The notes under the pieces were generated by a model that saw only the letters and a list, made by a program, of their open reading frames with translations, did not search any database and was not told the origin of the DNA. Source: JAKFDI01 sp044508835 (GTDB taxonomy: Bacteria; Pseudomonadota; Gammaproteobacteria; Burkholderiales; Burkholderiaceae_C). From it: DNA of 42,591 nt. Shown piece after piece: positions 6,019 to 14,634 of this stretch. Each line of letters starts with the position of its first letter. Position 1 is the stretch's first letter. A program made the translations under genes and the position numbers. The stretch is from NCBI GenBank assembly GCA_044508835.1, contig JBIQHD010000037.1:1-42591 (forward strand), given 5' to 3'.

Positions 6019-7149
6019 TCAGTTCAACGGCGTCTTCTTGCCATCCTTGTAGGTCGACAGCGTCATCTGCGGCACCTTCAGGTCGCCGTGGTCGTCGAAC
6101 TGGATGCGCGAGGTCACGCCTTCGTAGTCGGTCTTGCCGACGAAGGGCAGGTAGACCTTCGGGTCGGCCGACTTGGCGCGCACCATCGAGTCGACGAGCA
6201 CCATCGTTGCGTCATACACGTACGGCGCGTAGATCTGGAACTGGCCCGGGAACTTGGCGTCGTAGCGCGCCTTCCAGGCCGCGCCGGTCTTCATCTTGTC
6301 GAGCGACACGCCGCCCTCGGCGCAGATCACGTTCTCGAGCGTCTTGGCGCCGCCGGACAGCTCGGCCAGCTTCACGGTGCAGATGCCGTCGCCGCCGAAG
6401 TACTTGGCCTTGGTGATGCCGAGCTGCTGCATCTGGCGCAGCATCGGGCCGGCCTGCGGGTCCATGCCGCCGAAGAAGATGCCGTCGGGGTTCTTGGACT
6501 TGATGGCCGTCAGGATGGCGGTGAAGTCGGTGGCCTTGTCGTTGGTGTACTGCTCGGACACCACCTTGATGCCCTTCTGCGCCGCGATCTTCTTGAAGAT
6601 CTGCGCCACGCCCTGCCCGTAGGCGGTGCGGTCGTCGATGATCGCCACCGACTTGAGCTTCAGCGTCTCGGCGGCGTAGAGCGCGAGGCCGGCGCCGAGC
6701 GAGTTGTCGTTGGCCAGCACGCGGAAGGCGGTCTTGTAGCCGTTCTGCGTGTACTTGGGGTTGGTGGCCGACGGCGAGATCTGCGGGATGCCGCAGTCGC
6801 TGTAGATCTTCGAGGCGGGGATGGTGGTGCCGGAGTTCAGGTGGCCGACCACGCCGTTCACCCCGGCGTCGCACAGCTTCTGGGCCGCGGCGGTGCCCTG
6901 CTTCGGATCGGCCGCGTCGTCTTCGGCCAGCAGCTCGAAGCGGGCCTTCTTGCCGCCGATGGTGACGCCCTTGGCGTTGAGGTCGTCGATCGCCATGCGG
7001 GCGCCGTTCTCGTTGTCCTTGCCGAAGTGAGCCTGCGGGCCGGAGACCGGGCCGACGTGGCCGATCTTCACGACCAGTTCCTGGGCCGATGCGTACCCCG
7101 CAAAGGCGATGAGCGCGGCGCAGACGACCCCATTCAATTTGACTTGCAT
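6019..7149 (-). CDS. Branched-chain amino acid ABC transporter, periplasmic substrate-binding protein (LivJ/LivK type)
   Basis: 376 residues, the usual length for the family. The N-terminus (MQVKLNGVVCAALIAFAGYA) is a Sec signal peptide with likely cleavage after ASA at about residue 22. The mature protein begins VKIGHVGPVSGPQAHFGKD, the opening strand of type I periplasmic binding proteins of the HAAT family. Further family segments are GVVGHLNSGTTIPASKIY (ligand-contact serine/threonines), DRTAYGQGVA, and YAPYVYDATMVLVD. It captures leucine, isoleucine, valine or a related amino acid in the periplasm and delivers it to a Liv permease. No permease or ATPase genes are adjacent, so it is an orphan binding protein within this window. 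GGAGG lies seven bases before the ATG. A strong terminator follows. Confidence 0.93.
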   Translation of the reverse strand: MQVKLNGVVCAALIAFAGYASAQELVVKIGHVGPVSGPQAHFGKDNENGARMAIDDLNAKGVTIGGKKARFELLAEDDAADPKQGTAAAQKLCDAGVNGVVGHLNSGTTIPASKIYSDCGIPQISPSATNPKYTQNGYKTAFRVLANDNSLGAGLALYAAETLKLKSVAIIDDRTAYGQGVAQIFKKIAAQKGIKVVSEQYTNDKATDFTAILTAIKSKNPDGIFFGGMDPQAGPMLRQMQQLGITKAKYFGGDGICTVKLAELSGGAKTLENVICAEGGVSLDKMKTGAAWKARYDAKFPGQFQIYAPYVYDATMVLVDSMVRAKSADPKVYLPFVGKTDYEGVTSRIQFDDHGDLKVPQMTLSTYKDGKKTPLN

Positions 7150-7351
7150 GCAAAACCTCCGGTTGGGAAGGATGTTGAGAGAAAGAGTGAGTTTGGAGAG
7201 AGCCTCGGGGGCTCAGCGGGCCGCCACATTACCCCAAACGCAGGCGCTTCTCCATCGGGATTGCGCGAGCGCGCGGCGTGAAAACCCGCAGCCGATCGGC
7301 CCGTCCGCGCGATGCACGGCGCCGGTGCGCGCGGGCCCGCCCGAAGCGCGC

Positions 7352-7768
7352 TCAGCCGCGGTCACGGCGGCGGGCGACTTCCTGGGCGACGGCCTCGGCG
7401 ACGATGCCGCGCAGCGTCGCCGCGAGCTCGCTGCGCGCCTCGGCGGCCCACGCCTCGCCGAGCTTGAGCAGCGCGGGCGTCAGCACCTGCAGCAGGCGGT
7501 CCTCGAACACCTGCTCGACCCGCTGCTGCACGTCGGCCAGCACGCGCTCGGTGATCTCGTCGCTTTCCGGCGACGAGGCCGGCCGCGCCGGCTCGGCGGG
7601 AGCGGCCGCCGGGGCGTCGGCCGCCGCGTTCTCTCCCGGGGGCGTTTCCAGCGAGCTGGCCGGCGTCATCTGCAGCGTGGAGGCGTCGGCGAGGGGGTCG
7701 GGCACGACCTCGACGACCTCGGTCAGCGTCGGCACCAGCCGCGTGGGCACCGGGCGGGCGGCCGTCAT
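7352..7768 (-). CDS. Conserved hypothetical protein, DUF2486-like
   Basis: 138 residues. The start ATG overlaps the holC stop by four bases (ATGA), so translation is probably coupled. The N-terminal motif VPTLTEVVEVV resembles the opening of DUF2486 proteins, which follow holC in many Burkholderiales. An Ala/Pro-rich linker leads to a C-terminal helical region (about 80-135) with amphipathic, probably coiled-coil character (VLADVQQRVEQVFEDRLLQV). Function is unknown. Gene order suggests co-expression with DNA polymerase III chi and aminopeptidase A. About 200 bases separate its stop from the next gene, with no other gene seen. Confidence 0.75.
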   Translation of the reverse strand: MTAARPVPTRLVPTLTEVVEVVPDPLADASTLQMTPASSLETPPGENAAADAPAAAPAEPARPASSPESDEITERVLADVQQRVEQVFEDRLLQVLTPALLKLGEAWAAEARSELAATLRGIVAEAVAQEVARRRDRG

Positions 7769-8208
7769 GCCCGGCCCTCGCCCTGGCGGTCGTGGCGCTG
7801 GATGGCGTAGCCGCGCGCGGCGTAGTGGCGCCAGCGCTGCCGGGCGGCATCGCGCTCGCCGGGGTCGGCGGAGACGATCTCGATCAGCCGCTGGAAGCTC
7901 TCGAAGCCCTCGGCGGGCTCGTCGCCCAGATGCAGCAGCACGCCGTGCTGCGCGCCGAGCCCGGCCTGCGGGGTCAGGACGACCGGCGTGCGGCGCAGGC
8001 GCGGCGGCAGGCCGGCGTCGCCGCGCAGCAGCACGTGCGGCACGAACTCGGTCGGCTCGAAGGCCCACAGCGTGCGGTCCAGCCGCGTGAGCGTGGCCGG
8101 CGGCGCGGTGACCGTCACGCCCACGCCCTGGCGCGTCGCCTTGCGCAGCAGCCGGCAGGCGTAGCCGAGCCGGTCGGGCACGTTGAAGTGGAACTGGACT
8201 TCGGTCAT
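7765..8208 (-). CDS. holC: DNA polymerase III subunit chi
   Basis: 147 residues, typical for HolC. It opens MTEVQFHFNVPDRLGYACRL, the characteristic start of the chi fold. Further on are LDRTLWAFEPTEFVPHVL and TPVVLTPQAG, matching the family's LW/FIPH and PV-L blocks. Chi works with psi in the clamp-loader complex and contacts single-stranded DNA-binding protein at the replication fork. As in many proteobacteria it lies just downstream of pepA, here 20 bases after the pepA stop. Its own stop overlaps the following gene by four bases. There is no obvious promoter between pepA and holC, so the three minus-strand genes form one operon. Confidence 0.93.
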   Translation of the reverse strand: MTEVQFHFNVPDRLGYACRLLRKATRQGVGVTVTAPPATLTRLDRTLWAFEPTEFVPHVLLRGDAGLPPRLRRTPVVLTPQAGLGAQHGVLLHLGDEPAEGFESFQRLIEIVSADPGERDAARQRWRHYAARGYAIQRHDRQGEGRA

Positions 8209-8228
8209 CGCCGGGGGGACGGGATCGC

Positions 8229-9689
8229 TCAGCCGGCGTGCGAGAGCACGAAGTGCGTAAGCAGCGGCACGGGCCGGCCGGTGCCGCCCTTGGCCGCGCC
8301 GGACTTCCAGGCCGTGCCGGCGATGTCGAGGTGGGCCCAGCGGTACTTGCCGGTGAAGCGGCGCAGGAACATCGCCGCCGTGATGGCGCCGCCGGCGCGC
8401 GGCCCGACGTTGGCCATGTCGGCGAAGTTGCTCTTGAGCGCCTCGTCGTAGTCGTCCTCGAGCGGCATGCGCCAGCAGGGGTCGAGCGCGCCGCGGCCGG
8501 CGGCGAGCAGCTCGTCGGCCAGCTCGTCGTCGGCGGTGAAGAGGCCGGAGTTGTGGTGGCCGAGCGCCACCACGCAGGCGCCGGTGAGCGTGGCCATGTC
8601 GACCACCACGGCCGGGTCGAAGCGCTCGGCGTAGGTGAGCGCGTCGCACAGCACGAGGCGGCCTTCGGCGTCGGTGTTGAGCACCTCGATGGTCTGGCCG
8701 GACAGGCTGGTGATCACGTCGCCCGGCTTGAGCGCGCTGCCGCTGGGCAGGTTCTCGCACGCGGCGATGAGGCCCACGACGTTGACCTTGGGCTTGAGCT
8801 CGGCCACGGCGCGCAGGGTGCCCAGCACGCTCGCGGCGCCGCCCATGTCGAACTTCATCTCGTCCATCTCGCCGGCCGGCTTGATGGAGATGCCGCCGGA
8901 ATCGAAGGTGATGCCCTTGCCCACCAGCACGATCGGCGCCTGCGTCTTCGCCGCGCCCTGGTAGCGCACGACGATGAAGCGCGGCGGCTCCGCCGAGCCC
9001 TGCGCCACGGCCGCGAAGGCGCCCATGCCGAGCTTGTCGATCGCCTTGCGGTCGAGCACCTCGACCTTGAGCGCGTGGTCGCGCCCGAGCTTCTTCGCCT
9101 GGTCGGCCAGCACGGTGGGCGTGCAGTGGTTGCCGGGGCGGTTGCCGAGCTCGCGCGCGAGCCGCACGCCCGAGGCGATGGCCTGGCCGCGCGCGAAGCC
9201 CTGCTGCACGGCGCGGGCCTGCGCCTTGGCGCACACGAGCGAGAAGCGCGCCATCGCCGGCGCGGGCGGCGCGCTCGGCTTGGTGTGGCGGTACACGTAG
9301 GTGGCGTCGGCCGCCGCGGCCGCCAGCGCCTCGGCATGCGCCGCGCCGACCTCGGCCCCGCCCGCGAGCGCCACGGCCACGTGCTTGGCGCCCAGGGTCT
9401 TCAGCGCCGCGAACGCATGCGCGAGCGCCGCCTTGAACGCCTTGGCGCCGTCGCCGCCGGAGGCGACCACCACCAGCCGTGCCGCCTTCACGCCCGCGGG
9501 GCGGTGCAGGTACAGCGTGCGGCCGGCCTTGAAGCGGAAGTCGCCGTGTGCGGCGGCGTCGTCGACGAGCGCGCGCACGGCCGTGTCGAGCGGGGCATCG
9601 ACCGACTCGCCGGGCACCACGACGACGAGGGCGTCGGCGGTGATCGATGCCAGCGCATCGGGCGAGGAAACGAGATGACGGAAGTCCAT
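8229..9689 (-). CDS. pepA: Leucyl aminopeptidase A (M17 family)
   Basis: 486 residues. The N-terminal regulatory domain (1-160) is followed by the M17 catalytic domain. The signature NTDAEGRL is at 338-345. The metal and catalytic residues align at a constant offset of 12 from my memory of E. coli PepA: Lys258, Asp263, Lys270, Asp281, Asp340, Glu342 and Arg344. The enzyme is a cytoplasmic hexameric dimetal peptidase that removes N-terminal residues. In some bacteria it also binds DNA in transcription control and plasmid resolution. The ATG at 9689 was chosen because MDFRHL matches the expected length; an open stretch upstream lacks similarity. No strong Shine-Dalgarno is visible. It is divergent from lptF across about 170 bases, a conserved arrangement. 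Confidence 0.95.
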   Translation of the reverse strand: MDFRHLVSSPDALASITADALVVVVPGESVDAPLDTAVRALVDDAAAHGDFRFKAGRTLYLHRPAGVKAARLVVVASGGDGAKAFKAALAHAFAALKTLGAKHVAVALAGGAEVGAAHAEALAAAAADATYVYRHTKPSAPPAPAMARFSLVCAKAQARAVQQGFARGQAIASGVRLARELGNRPGNHCTPTVLADQAKKLGRDHALKVEVLDRKAIDKLGMGAFAAVAQGSAEPPRFIVVRYQGAAKTQAPIVLVGKGITFDSGGISIKPAGEMDEMKFDMGGAASVLGTLRAVAELKPKVNVVGLIAACENLPSGSALKPGDVITSLSGQTIEVLNTDAEGRLVLCDALTYAERFDPAVVVDMATLTGACVVALGHHNSGLFTADDELADELLAAGRGALDPCWRMPLEDDYDEALKSNFADMANVGPRAGGAITAAMFLRRFTGKYRWAHLDIAGTAWKSGAAKGGTGRPVPLLTHFVLSHAG

Positions 9690-9862
9690 AATTCGGCCCG
9701 AATCAAGAAGGGAACTCCGGGTGCCCCCCGCATCTGCGCGCTTCGCGCCAGGTCTGCCGGGGATCGAGGAAACCGGGGCGGCCCGGCATTTCCCCGAGAG
9801 CGATGCGGCGCGTCTTCGTGCTCTTCGCTCGCGCCGTCTCGACCAGAGGTTGTCGACGAAAG

Positions 9863-10960
9863 ATGTTATTCGATTCCACCCTGAGAAGAGACCTCGCACG
9901 CAGTTTCGGCGCGACCCTGGTGGTCATCCTCACCATCGTGCTGACGATGTTCCTGATCCGCACCATCGGCCAGGCGGCGAACGGGCGCGTGTCGGCGCAG
10001 GACGTGGTGCTGCTGCTGGGCTACACCTCGCTCGGCCACCTGCCGACGATGCTCGCGCTGTCGCTGTTCATCGCCACGGTCGCCACGCTCAGCCGCATGT
10101 ACCGCGACAGCGAGATGACCATCTGGTTCGCCAGCGGCATCGGGCTCATGCGCTTCGTGCGCCCGGTGCTGCGCACGGCCTGGCCGGTGCTGCTGGTGGT
10201 GCTGGTGATGGCGCTGTTCGTCTGGCCGTGGGTGAACGGGCGCAACGCGGAGCTGCGCGAGCGCTTCGAGCGCCGCTCCGACCTGTCGCGCGTGGCGCCG
10301 GGGCAGTTCCAGACGTCGAGCGACGGCAGCCGCACCTTCTTCATCGAGCGCGACGCGAAGGACGCGAGCGTCGGGCGCAACGTGTTCATCCTGTCCACCC
10401 AGGGGCAGACCGAATCGGTCATCACCGCGAAGACCGGGCGCATCGTGGTGGAAGGCAACGACCGCTTCCTCCGGCTCGACCGCGGCCAGCGCAACGAGCT
10501 GAACCGCGAGACCGGCGAGAAGACGCTGTCGCGCTTCGAGAGCTACAAGGTCGTGGTGGGCGAGCAGATCCTCTCCAGCAGCGAGAACGTGCCGCCCAAG
10601 GCGCGCCGCACCATCGAGCTGCTGCGCACGCCGAGCCCGGCGCACCAGGGCGAGCTGGTGTGGCGCGTCGGGCTGGTGCTGGGCGCGGCCAACATGCTGC
10701 TGCTGGGCATCGGCCTGGCGGCCACGAACCCGCGGCGCGCGAGCAACTGGAACCTGCTGTTCGCGCTGCTGGCCTTCGTCGTCTACTACAACCTCATCAA
10801 CCTGTCGCAGTCGTGGGTGGCGAGCGGGCGCGTGGGCATCGGCGAGGCGCTGGCCGGCGCGCACGGCGGCGCCTTCGTGCTGGCGCTCGGCCTGCTCTGG
10901 TGGCGCGACAACCGCAATGCGCGCGCGCCCTGGCGGCGCCGCGCCGCCGTCCGCCGATGA
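9863..10960 (+). CDS. lptF: LPS export ABC transporter permease LptF
   Basis: 365 residues, typical for YjgP/LptF. It starts MLFDSTLRRDLARSFGATLV, the cytoplasmic helix and first membrane segment of the family. Three further helices follow by about residue 130 (TMLALSLFIATVATLSRMYR; WPVLLVVLVMALFVWPWV). A large periplasmic beta-jellyroll domain spans about 140-260. The last membrane helices are near 275-355. With LptG and the LptB ATPase it extracts lipopolysaccharide from the inner membrane and passes it to LptC. The ATG at 9863 was preferred over an in-frame start at 9803, which would add 20 residues unlike the family. The stop overlaps the lptG start (ATGA). Confidence 0.94.
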   Translation: MLFDSTLRRDLARSFGATLVVILTIVLTMFLIRTIGQAANGRVSAQDVVLLLGYTSLGHLPTMLALSLFIATVATLSRMYRDSEMTIWFASGIGLMRFVRPVLRTAWPVLLVVLVMALFVWPWVNGRNAELRERFERRSDLSRVAPGQFQTSSDGSRTFFIERDAKDASVGRNVFILSTQGQTESVITAKTGRIVVEGNDRFLRLDRGQRNELNRETGEKTLSRFESYKVVVGEQILSSSENVPPKARRTIELLRTPSPAHQGELVWRVGLVLGAANMLLLGIGLAATNPRRASNWNLLFALLAFVVYYNLINLSQSWVASGRVGIGEALAGAHGGAFVLALGLLWWRDNRNARAPWRRRAAVRR

Positions 10961-12069
10961 AAACCGTCCGCCGCCTCTTCTACAAGGACATCCTGTCCTC
11001 GGTGGCGTTCGTCGCCGTGGCCTTCCTGTCGCTGTTCTTCTTCATCGACTTCGTCGACGAGCTGGGCGACGCCGGCAAGCGCAGCTACACGGCGGTGCAC
11101 GCGGCCGTCTACAGCGTGCTGGAGCTGCCCGGCCACCTGTACGAGCTGATGCCGATCGCGGTGCTGATCGGCACGATCTACGCGCTCGCGCGGCTGGCGC
11201 AGTCGTCCGAATACACCATCCTGCGCACGGGCGGGCTCGCCCCGGGGCGGGCGCTGTCGCTGCTGGCCACGCTCGGGCTCTGGTTCGCGGTGCTGACCTT
11301 CGTCGTCGGCGACTACATCGCGCCGCTCGCCGAGCAGCAGGCGGCGCAGATCAAGGCACGCTACAAGGGCGGGCTGACGGTGGGCCGCTCCGGCGCCTGG
11401 CTGAAGGACCGCCAGGCCACGCCCGCCGGCGAGCGCAGCTACTCGGTCAACGTCGGCAGCGCGGCGGGCGACGGGGTGCTGCACGACATCCGCATCTTCG
11501 AGTTCGACGCCAGCGGGCGCCTGGTGGAGCGCATCGCCGCGGCCCGCGGCGTCGTCGACAACGCCGCGCGCTGGGTCCTGGACGACGCGCAGGTCACCCG
11601 CTGGGCGCAGACGGACGGCGACGGCCTGCCGACGGTCACCACCCGGCACATCCAGCGCTTCGAGTGGCAGAGCAGCCTGGACGCGAGCGTCGTGGCGGCC
11701 GCGGTGCTGCCGCTGAACACGATGTCGACGCTGGAGCTGGCCAGCTACATCGACCACCTGTCGTACAACGAGCAGGCCGCGCAGCAGTACGAGATCCAGT
11801 TCTGGAAGCGCGCGCTGTATCCCTTCGCCTGCCTGGTGATGGTCGGCCTGGCCCTGCCCTTCGCCTACCTGCACGCGCGCGGCGGCGGCGTGAGCCTGAA
11901 GGTGTTCGGCGGCATCATGCTCGGCATCAGCTTCGTGCTGCTCAACAACGTGTCGGGCCACCTCGGGCTGCTGCGCGACTGGACGCCCTGGATCGCGGCC
12001 GCCGCGCCCAGCGCGACCTACCTGCTCATGTCCATGGCCGCCTTCGCGTGGCTGGTGCGCTACCGCTGA
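10957..12069 (+). CDS. lptG: LPS export ABC transporter permease LptG
   Basis: 370 residues. It opens with the family start MKTVRRLFYKDILSSVAFVA and a membrane helix, then the helices around LMPIAVLIGTIYALARLA and the SSEYTILRTGG coupling segment that contacts LptB. A periplasmic jellyroll domain lies at about 130-260. The C-terminal membrane helices include FWKRALYPFACLVMVGLALP and GGIMLGISFVLLNNVSGHLG. It is the partner of LptF in the LptB2FG transporter. The ATG overlaps the lptF stop by four bases, so the pair is translationally coupled. The next gene begins 15 bases after the stop, suggesting read-through of the operon. Confidence 0.94.
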   Translation: MKTVRRLFYKDILSSVAFVAVAFLSLFFFIDFVDELGDAGKRSYTAVHAAVYSVLELPGHLYELMPIAVLIGTIYALARLAQSSEYTILRTGGLAPGRALSLLATLGLWFAVLTFVVGDYIAPLAEQQAAQIKARYKGGLTVGRSGAWLKDRQATPAGERSYSVNVGSAAGDGVLHDIRIFEFDASGRLVERIAAARGVVDNAARWVLDDAQVTRWAQTDGDGLPTVTTRHIQRFEWQSSLDASVVAAAVLPLNTMSTLELASYIDHLSYNEQAAQQYEIQFWKRALYPFACLVMVGLALPFAYLHARGGGVSLKVFGGIMLGISFVLLNNVSGHLGLLRDWTPWIAAAAPSATYLLMSMAAFAWLVRYR

Positions 12070-12084
12070 CGGAGGAACGGCGCG

Positions 12085-12471
12085 ATGAAGAACGGGCTGC
12101 TGCTGTTCGCCCACGGCGCGCGCGACCCGGGCTGGGCCCGCCCGTTCGAGGAGGTGGCCCGCCGCATCCGCGAGCGCGCGCCCGCCGCCGCGGTGCAGCT
12201 GTGCTTCCTGGAGTTCATGGCGCCCACGCTGGCGGAGGGCGGCGCCCGCCTCGCGGCCGAGGGCTGCGCCCGCGTCGACGTGGTGCCGCTGTTCCTGGGC
12301 GCGGGCGGGCACGTGCGCAAGGACGTGCCGACGCTGCTGGCCGCCCTGGCCGCGGCGCATCCAGCGGTGCGCTGGCAGCTGCGGCCGCCCGTCGGCGAGG
12401 CCGAGGCGGTGATCGAGGCGATGGCGCTGTCGTCGCTGGGGTGGCTCGCCGCCCCGGATGCGGCGGCCTGA
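12085..12471 (+). CDS. cbiX: Small CbiX-type sirohydrochlorin chelatase
   Basis: 128 residues, the single-domain (short) form of CbiX. It opens MKNGLLLFAHGARDP, where His10 is the conserved metal-handling histidine, and carries a second conserved histidine at His76 in FLGAGGHVRKDVP. The family inserts Co2+ (cobalamin route) or Fe2+ (siroheme route) into sirohydrochlorin. A CysB-type regulator follows, so an iron-chelatase role in siroheme supply for sulfite reductase is a reasonable inference. The metal cannot be told from sequence. GGAGGAA lies nine bases before the ATG, and the gene sits 15 bases after lptG. A 43-base gap separates it from cysB. Confidence 0.85.
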   Translation: MKNGLLLFAHGARDPGWARPFEEVARRIRERAPAAAVQLCFLEFMAPTLAEGGARLAAEGCARVDVVPLFLGAGGHVRKDVPTLLAALAAAHPAVRWQLRPPVGEAEAVIEAMALSSLGWLAAPDAAA

Positions 12472-12514
12472 CGGCGGTGGAATAATTCGGCGGATTCACA
12501 GATCGCCCGGTTAT

Positions 12515-13459
12515 ATGAACCTCCACCAGTTCCGCTTCGTCCAGGAAGCCGTCCGCCAGGACTTGAACCTCACCGAGACGGCGAAGGCGCTGTTCACCTC
12601 GCAGCCCGGCGTCTCCAAGGCGATCCTCGAGCTCGAGAGCGAGCTCGGCATCGACATCTTCGCGCGCCACGGCAAGCGGTTGCGGCGCATCACCGAGCCG
12701 GGCCGGCAGGTGCTGAAGTCGGTGGAGGTGATCATGCGCGAGGTCAACAACCTCAAGCGCATCGGCGAGGAGTTCTCCAAGCAGGACGCCGGCACCCTGT
12801 CGATCGCGACCACGCACACGCAGGCCCGCTACGTGCTGCCCCAGCCGGTGGCGCAGCTGCGGCGCAAGTACCCCAAGGTCAATATCAGCCTCCACCAGGG
12901 CACGCCCACGCAGGTGGCGCAGATGGTGCTGCAGGACCAGGCCGACATCGGCCTCGCCACCGAGTCGCTGACGCAGTTCAGCGAACTCGTCACCCTGCCC
13001 TGCTACGAATGGCAGCACGTGGTGGTGATCCCCGCCGGCCACCCGCTCGCGCTGGTGGAGCGGCTCACGCTGGAGCAGCTGGCCGCCGAGCCGCTCATCT
13101 CCTACCACCCCACCTTCACCGGCCGCACGCGCGTCGACCAGGCGTTCGCGGCGCGCGGACTGCACCCCAACATCGTGCTCGAGGCCATCGACTCCGACGT
13201 CATCAAGACCTACGTGCGCCTGGGCATGGGCGTGGGCATCGTGGCCGAGATGGCCGTGCGCGACGACCCGCCCGGCGGCGACCTGGTGTCGCGCCCGGCA
13301 GGCCGGCTCTTCGGGCAGAACGTGGCGCGCATCGCGTTCCGCCGCAGCGCCTACCTGCGGACCTTCGTCTACGCCTTCGCCGAGATGCTGTCCGACCGCC
13401 TGAGCCGCGCCCTCATCACCAAGGCCATGACCGGCGACGGCGAGGAGTACCAGCTATGA
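12515..13459 (+). CDS. cysB: CysB-family LysR-type transcriptional regulator
   Basis: 314 residues. The start is ATG at 12515 (MNLHQFRFVQEAVRQDLNLT), which matches the CysB/Cbl opening; an in-frame start at 12458 adds unrelated residues. The winged helix-turn-helix is at about 18-60 (FTSQPGVSKAILELESELG). The inducer-binding domain contains TTHTQARYVLP and the TPTQVAQMV segment, where CysB-type proteins bind sulfate, thiosulfate or acetylserine. In Burkholderiales this protein activates sulfate assimilation genes and senses sulfur status. The stop overlaps the aminotransferase start (ATGA). An AT-rich patch (AATAATTC, from 12481) lies upstream and may be part of its promoter. Confidence 0.9.
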   Translation: MNLHQFRFVQEAVRQDLNLTETAKALFTSQPGVSKAILELESELGIDIFARHGKRLRRITEPGRQVLKSVEVIMREVNNLKRIGEEFSKQDAGTLSIATTHTQARYVLPQPVAQLRRKYPKVNISLHQGTPTQVAQMVLQDQADIGLATESLTQFSELVTLPCYEWQHVVVIPAGHPLALVERLTLEQLAAEPLISYHPTFTGRTRVDQAFAARGLHPNIVLEAIDSDVIKTYVRLGMGVGIVAEMAVRDDPPGGDLVSRPAGRLFGQNVARIAFRRSAYLRTFVYAFAEMLSDRLSRALITKAMTGDGEEYQL

Positions 13460-14619
13460 ACGCACTGCCCACACTGCCCGCACCACCGAGCCGCCTGCCC
13501 CACGTGGGCACGACGATCTTCAGCGTGATGTCTGCCCTGGCGCAGCAGCACGGCGCCGTCAACCTCGGCCAGGGCTTCCCCGACTTCGACTGCGACCCGA
13601 AGCTGCTCGACGCCGTGGCCGACGCCATGCGCCGCGGCCTGAACCAGTACCCGCCGATGCCGGGCGTGCCGGTGCTGCGCGAGCGCATCGCCGACAAGAT
13701 CGAGGCGCTGTACGGCCGGCGCTACGACCCCGAGCGCGAGATCACGGTCACGGCGGGCGCCACGCAGGCGATCCTCACGGCCATCCTCGCCGTCGTGCAC
13801 CCGGGCGACGAGGTGATCGTGCTCGAGCCCAGCTACGACAGCTACGAGCCCAACATCACGCTCGCCGGCGGGCGGGCCGTGCCGGTGCCGCTGACGCCGG
13901 GCAGCTTCCGCCCCGATTTCGGCCGCATCGCGGCGGCGCTCACGCCGCGCACGCGGGCGATCATCGTCAACACGCCGCACAACCCCAGCGGCACGGTGTG
14001 GACGGCCGCCGAGATGCAGCGCCTGGCCGAGCTGCTGCGCCCGACCGGCGTGGTCCTGATCGCCGACGAGGTGTACGAGCACATGGTGTTCGACGGCGCG
14101 CGCCACGAGAGCGCGGCGCGCATCCCGGCGCTCGCCGAGCGCAGCTTCGTGGTGTCCAGCTTCGGCAAGACCTACCACGTGACGGGCTGGAAGGTCGGCT
14201 ACGTGGCGGCGCCCGCCGCACTCAGCGCCGAGTTCCGCAAGGTGCACCAGTTCAACGTGTTCACCGTCAACACGCCGATGCAGCACGGCCTGGCCGCCTA
14301 CATGGCCGACCCGCGCCCCTACCTCGACCTGGCGGCCTTCTACCAGCGCAAGCGCGACCTGTTCCGCGACGGCCTCGCGCGCACGCGGCTGCGCGCGCTG
14401 CCGGGCGAAGGCACCTACTTCCAGTGCGTCGACTACTCGGGCGTGAGCGACATGGGCGAAGAGGCCTTCTGCCGCCACCTCACCGAGCGCGCCGGGGTGG
14501 CGGCCATCCCGCTGTCGGCGTTCTACGCCGGCGGCTACGAGCAGCGCATCGTGCGCTTCTGCTTCGCCAAGAAGGACGAGACGCTGGCCGCCGCGCTCGA
14601 TCGCCTGGCCGCCCTGTAG
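13456..14619 (+). CDS. PLP-dependent aminotransferase (methionine/YbdL type)
   Basis: 387 residues, fold-type I class I/II aminotransferase. Markers are the N-terminal GAVNLGQGFPDFDC, NTPHNPSGT (about 172-180), ADEVYEH with Asp204 that pairs with the PLP ring nitrogen, and SSFGKTYHVTGWKVGY with the Schiff-base Lys238. FPDFDCD together with the QYPPMPGVPVLRERIA segment is typical of YbdL/methionine aminotransferases and related kynurenine/glutamine aminotransferases. The likely reaction is transamination of methionine or a similar amino acid, giving the 2-oxo acid. The ATG overlaps the cysB stop by four bases, so it is translated with a sulfur-assimilation regulator. This supports a role in sulfur amino acid metabolism. 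The C-terminus runs against the FimV-like gene with 15 bases between stops. Confidence 0.9.
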   Translation: MNALPTLPAPPSRLPHVGTTIFSVMSALAQQHGAVNLGQGFPDFDCDPKLLDAVADAMRRGLNQYPPMPGVPVLRERIADKIEALYGRRYDPEREITVTAGATQAILTAILAVVHPGDEVIVLEPSYDSYEPNITLAGGRAVPVPLTPGSFRPDFGRIAAALTPRTRAIIVNTPHNPSGTVWTAAEMQRLAELLRPTGVVLIADEVYEHMVFDGARHESAARIPALAERSFVVSSFGKTYHVTGWKVGYVAAPAALSAEFRKVHQFNVFTVNTPMQHGLAAYMADPRPYLDLAAFYQRKRDLFRDGLARTRLRALPGEGTYFQCVDYSGVSDMGEEAFCRHLTERAGVAAIPLSAFYAGGYEQRIVRFCFAKKDETLAAALDRLAAL

Positions 14620-14634
14620 CGGCCGCGGCGGCGT

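Noticed and set aside
7150..7351. Gap of about 200 bases upstream of the branched-chain binding protein gene, checked for a small gene or riboswitch
   Set aside because: Only short GC palindromes and a weak TAATGT-like hexamer on the minus strand are visible; no structured leader or coding frame is convincing.
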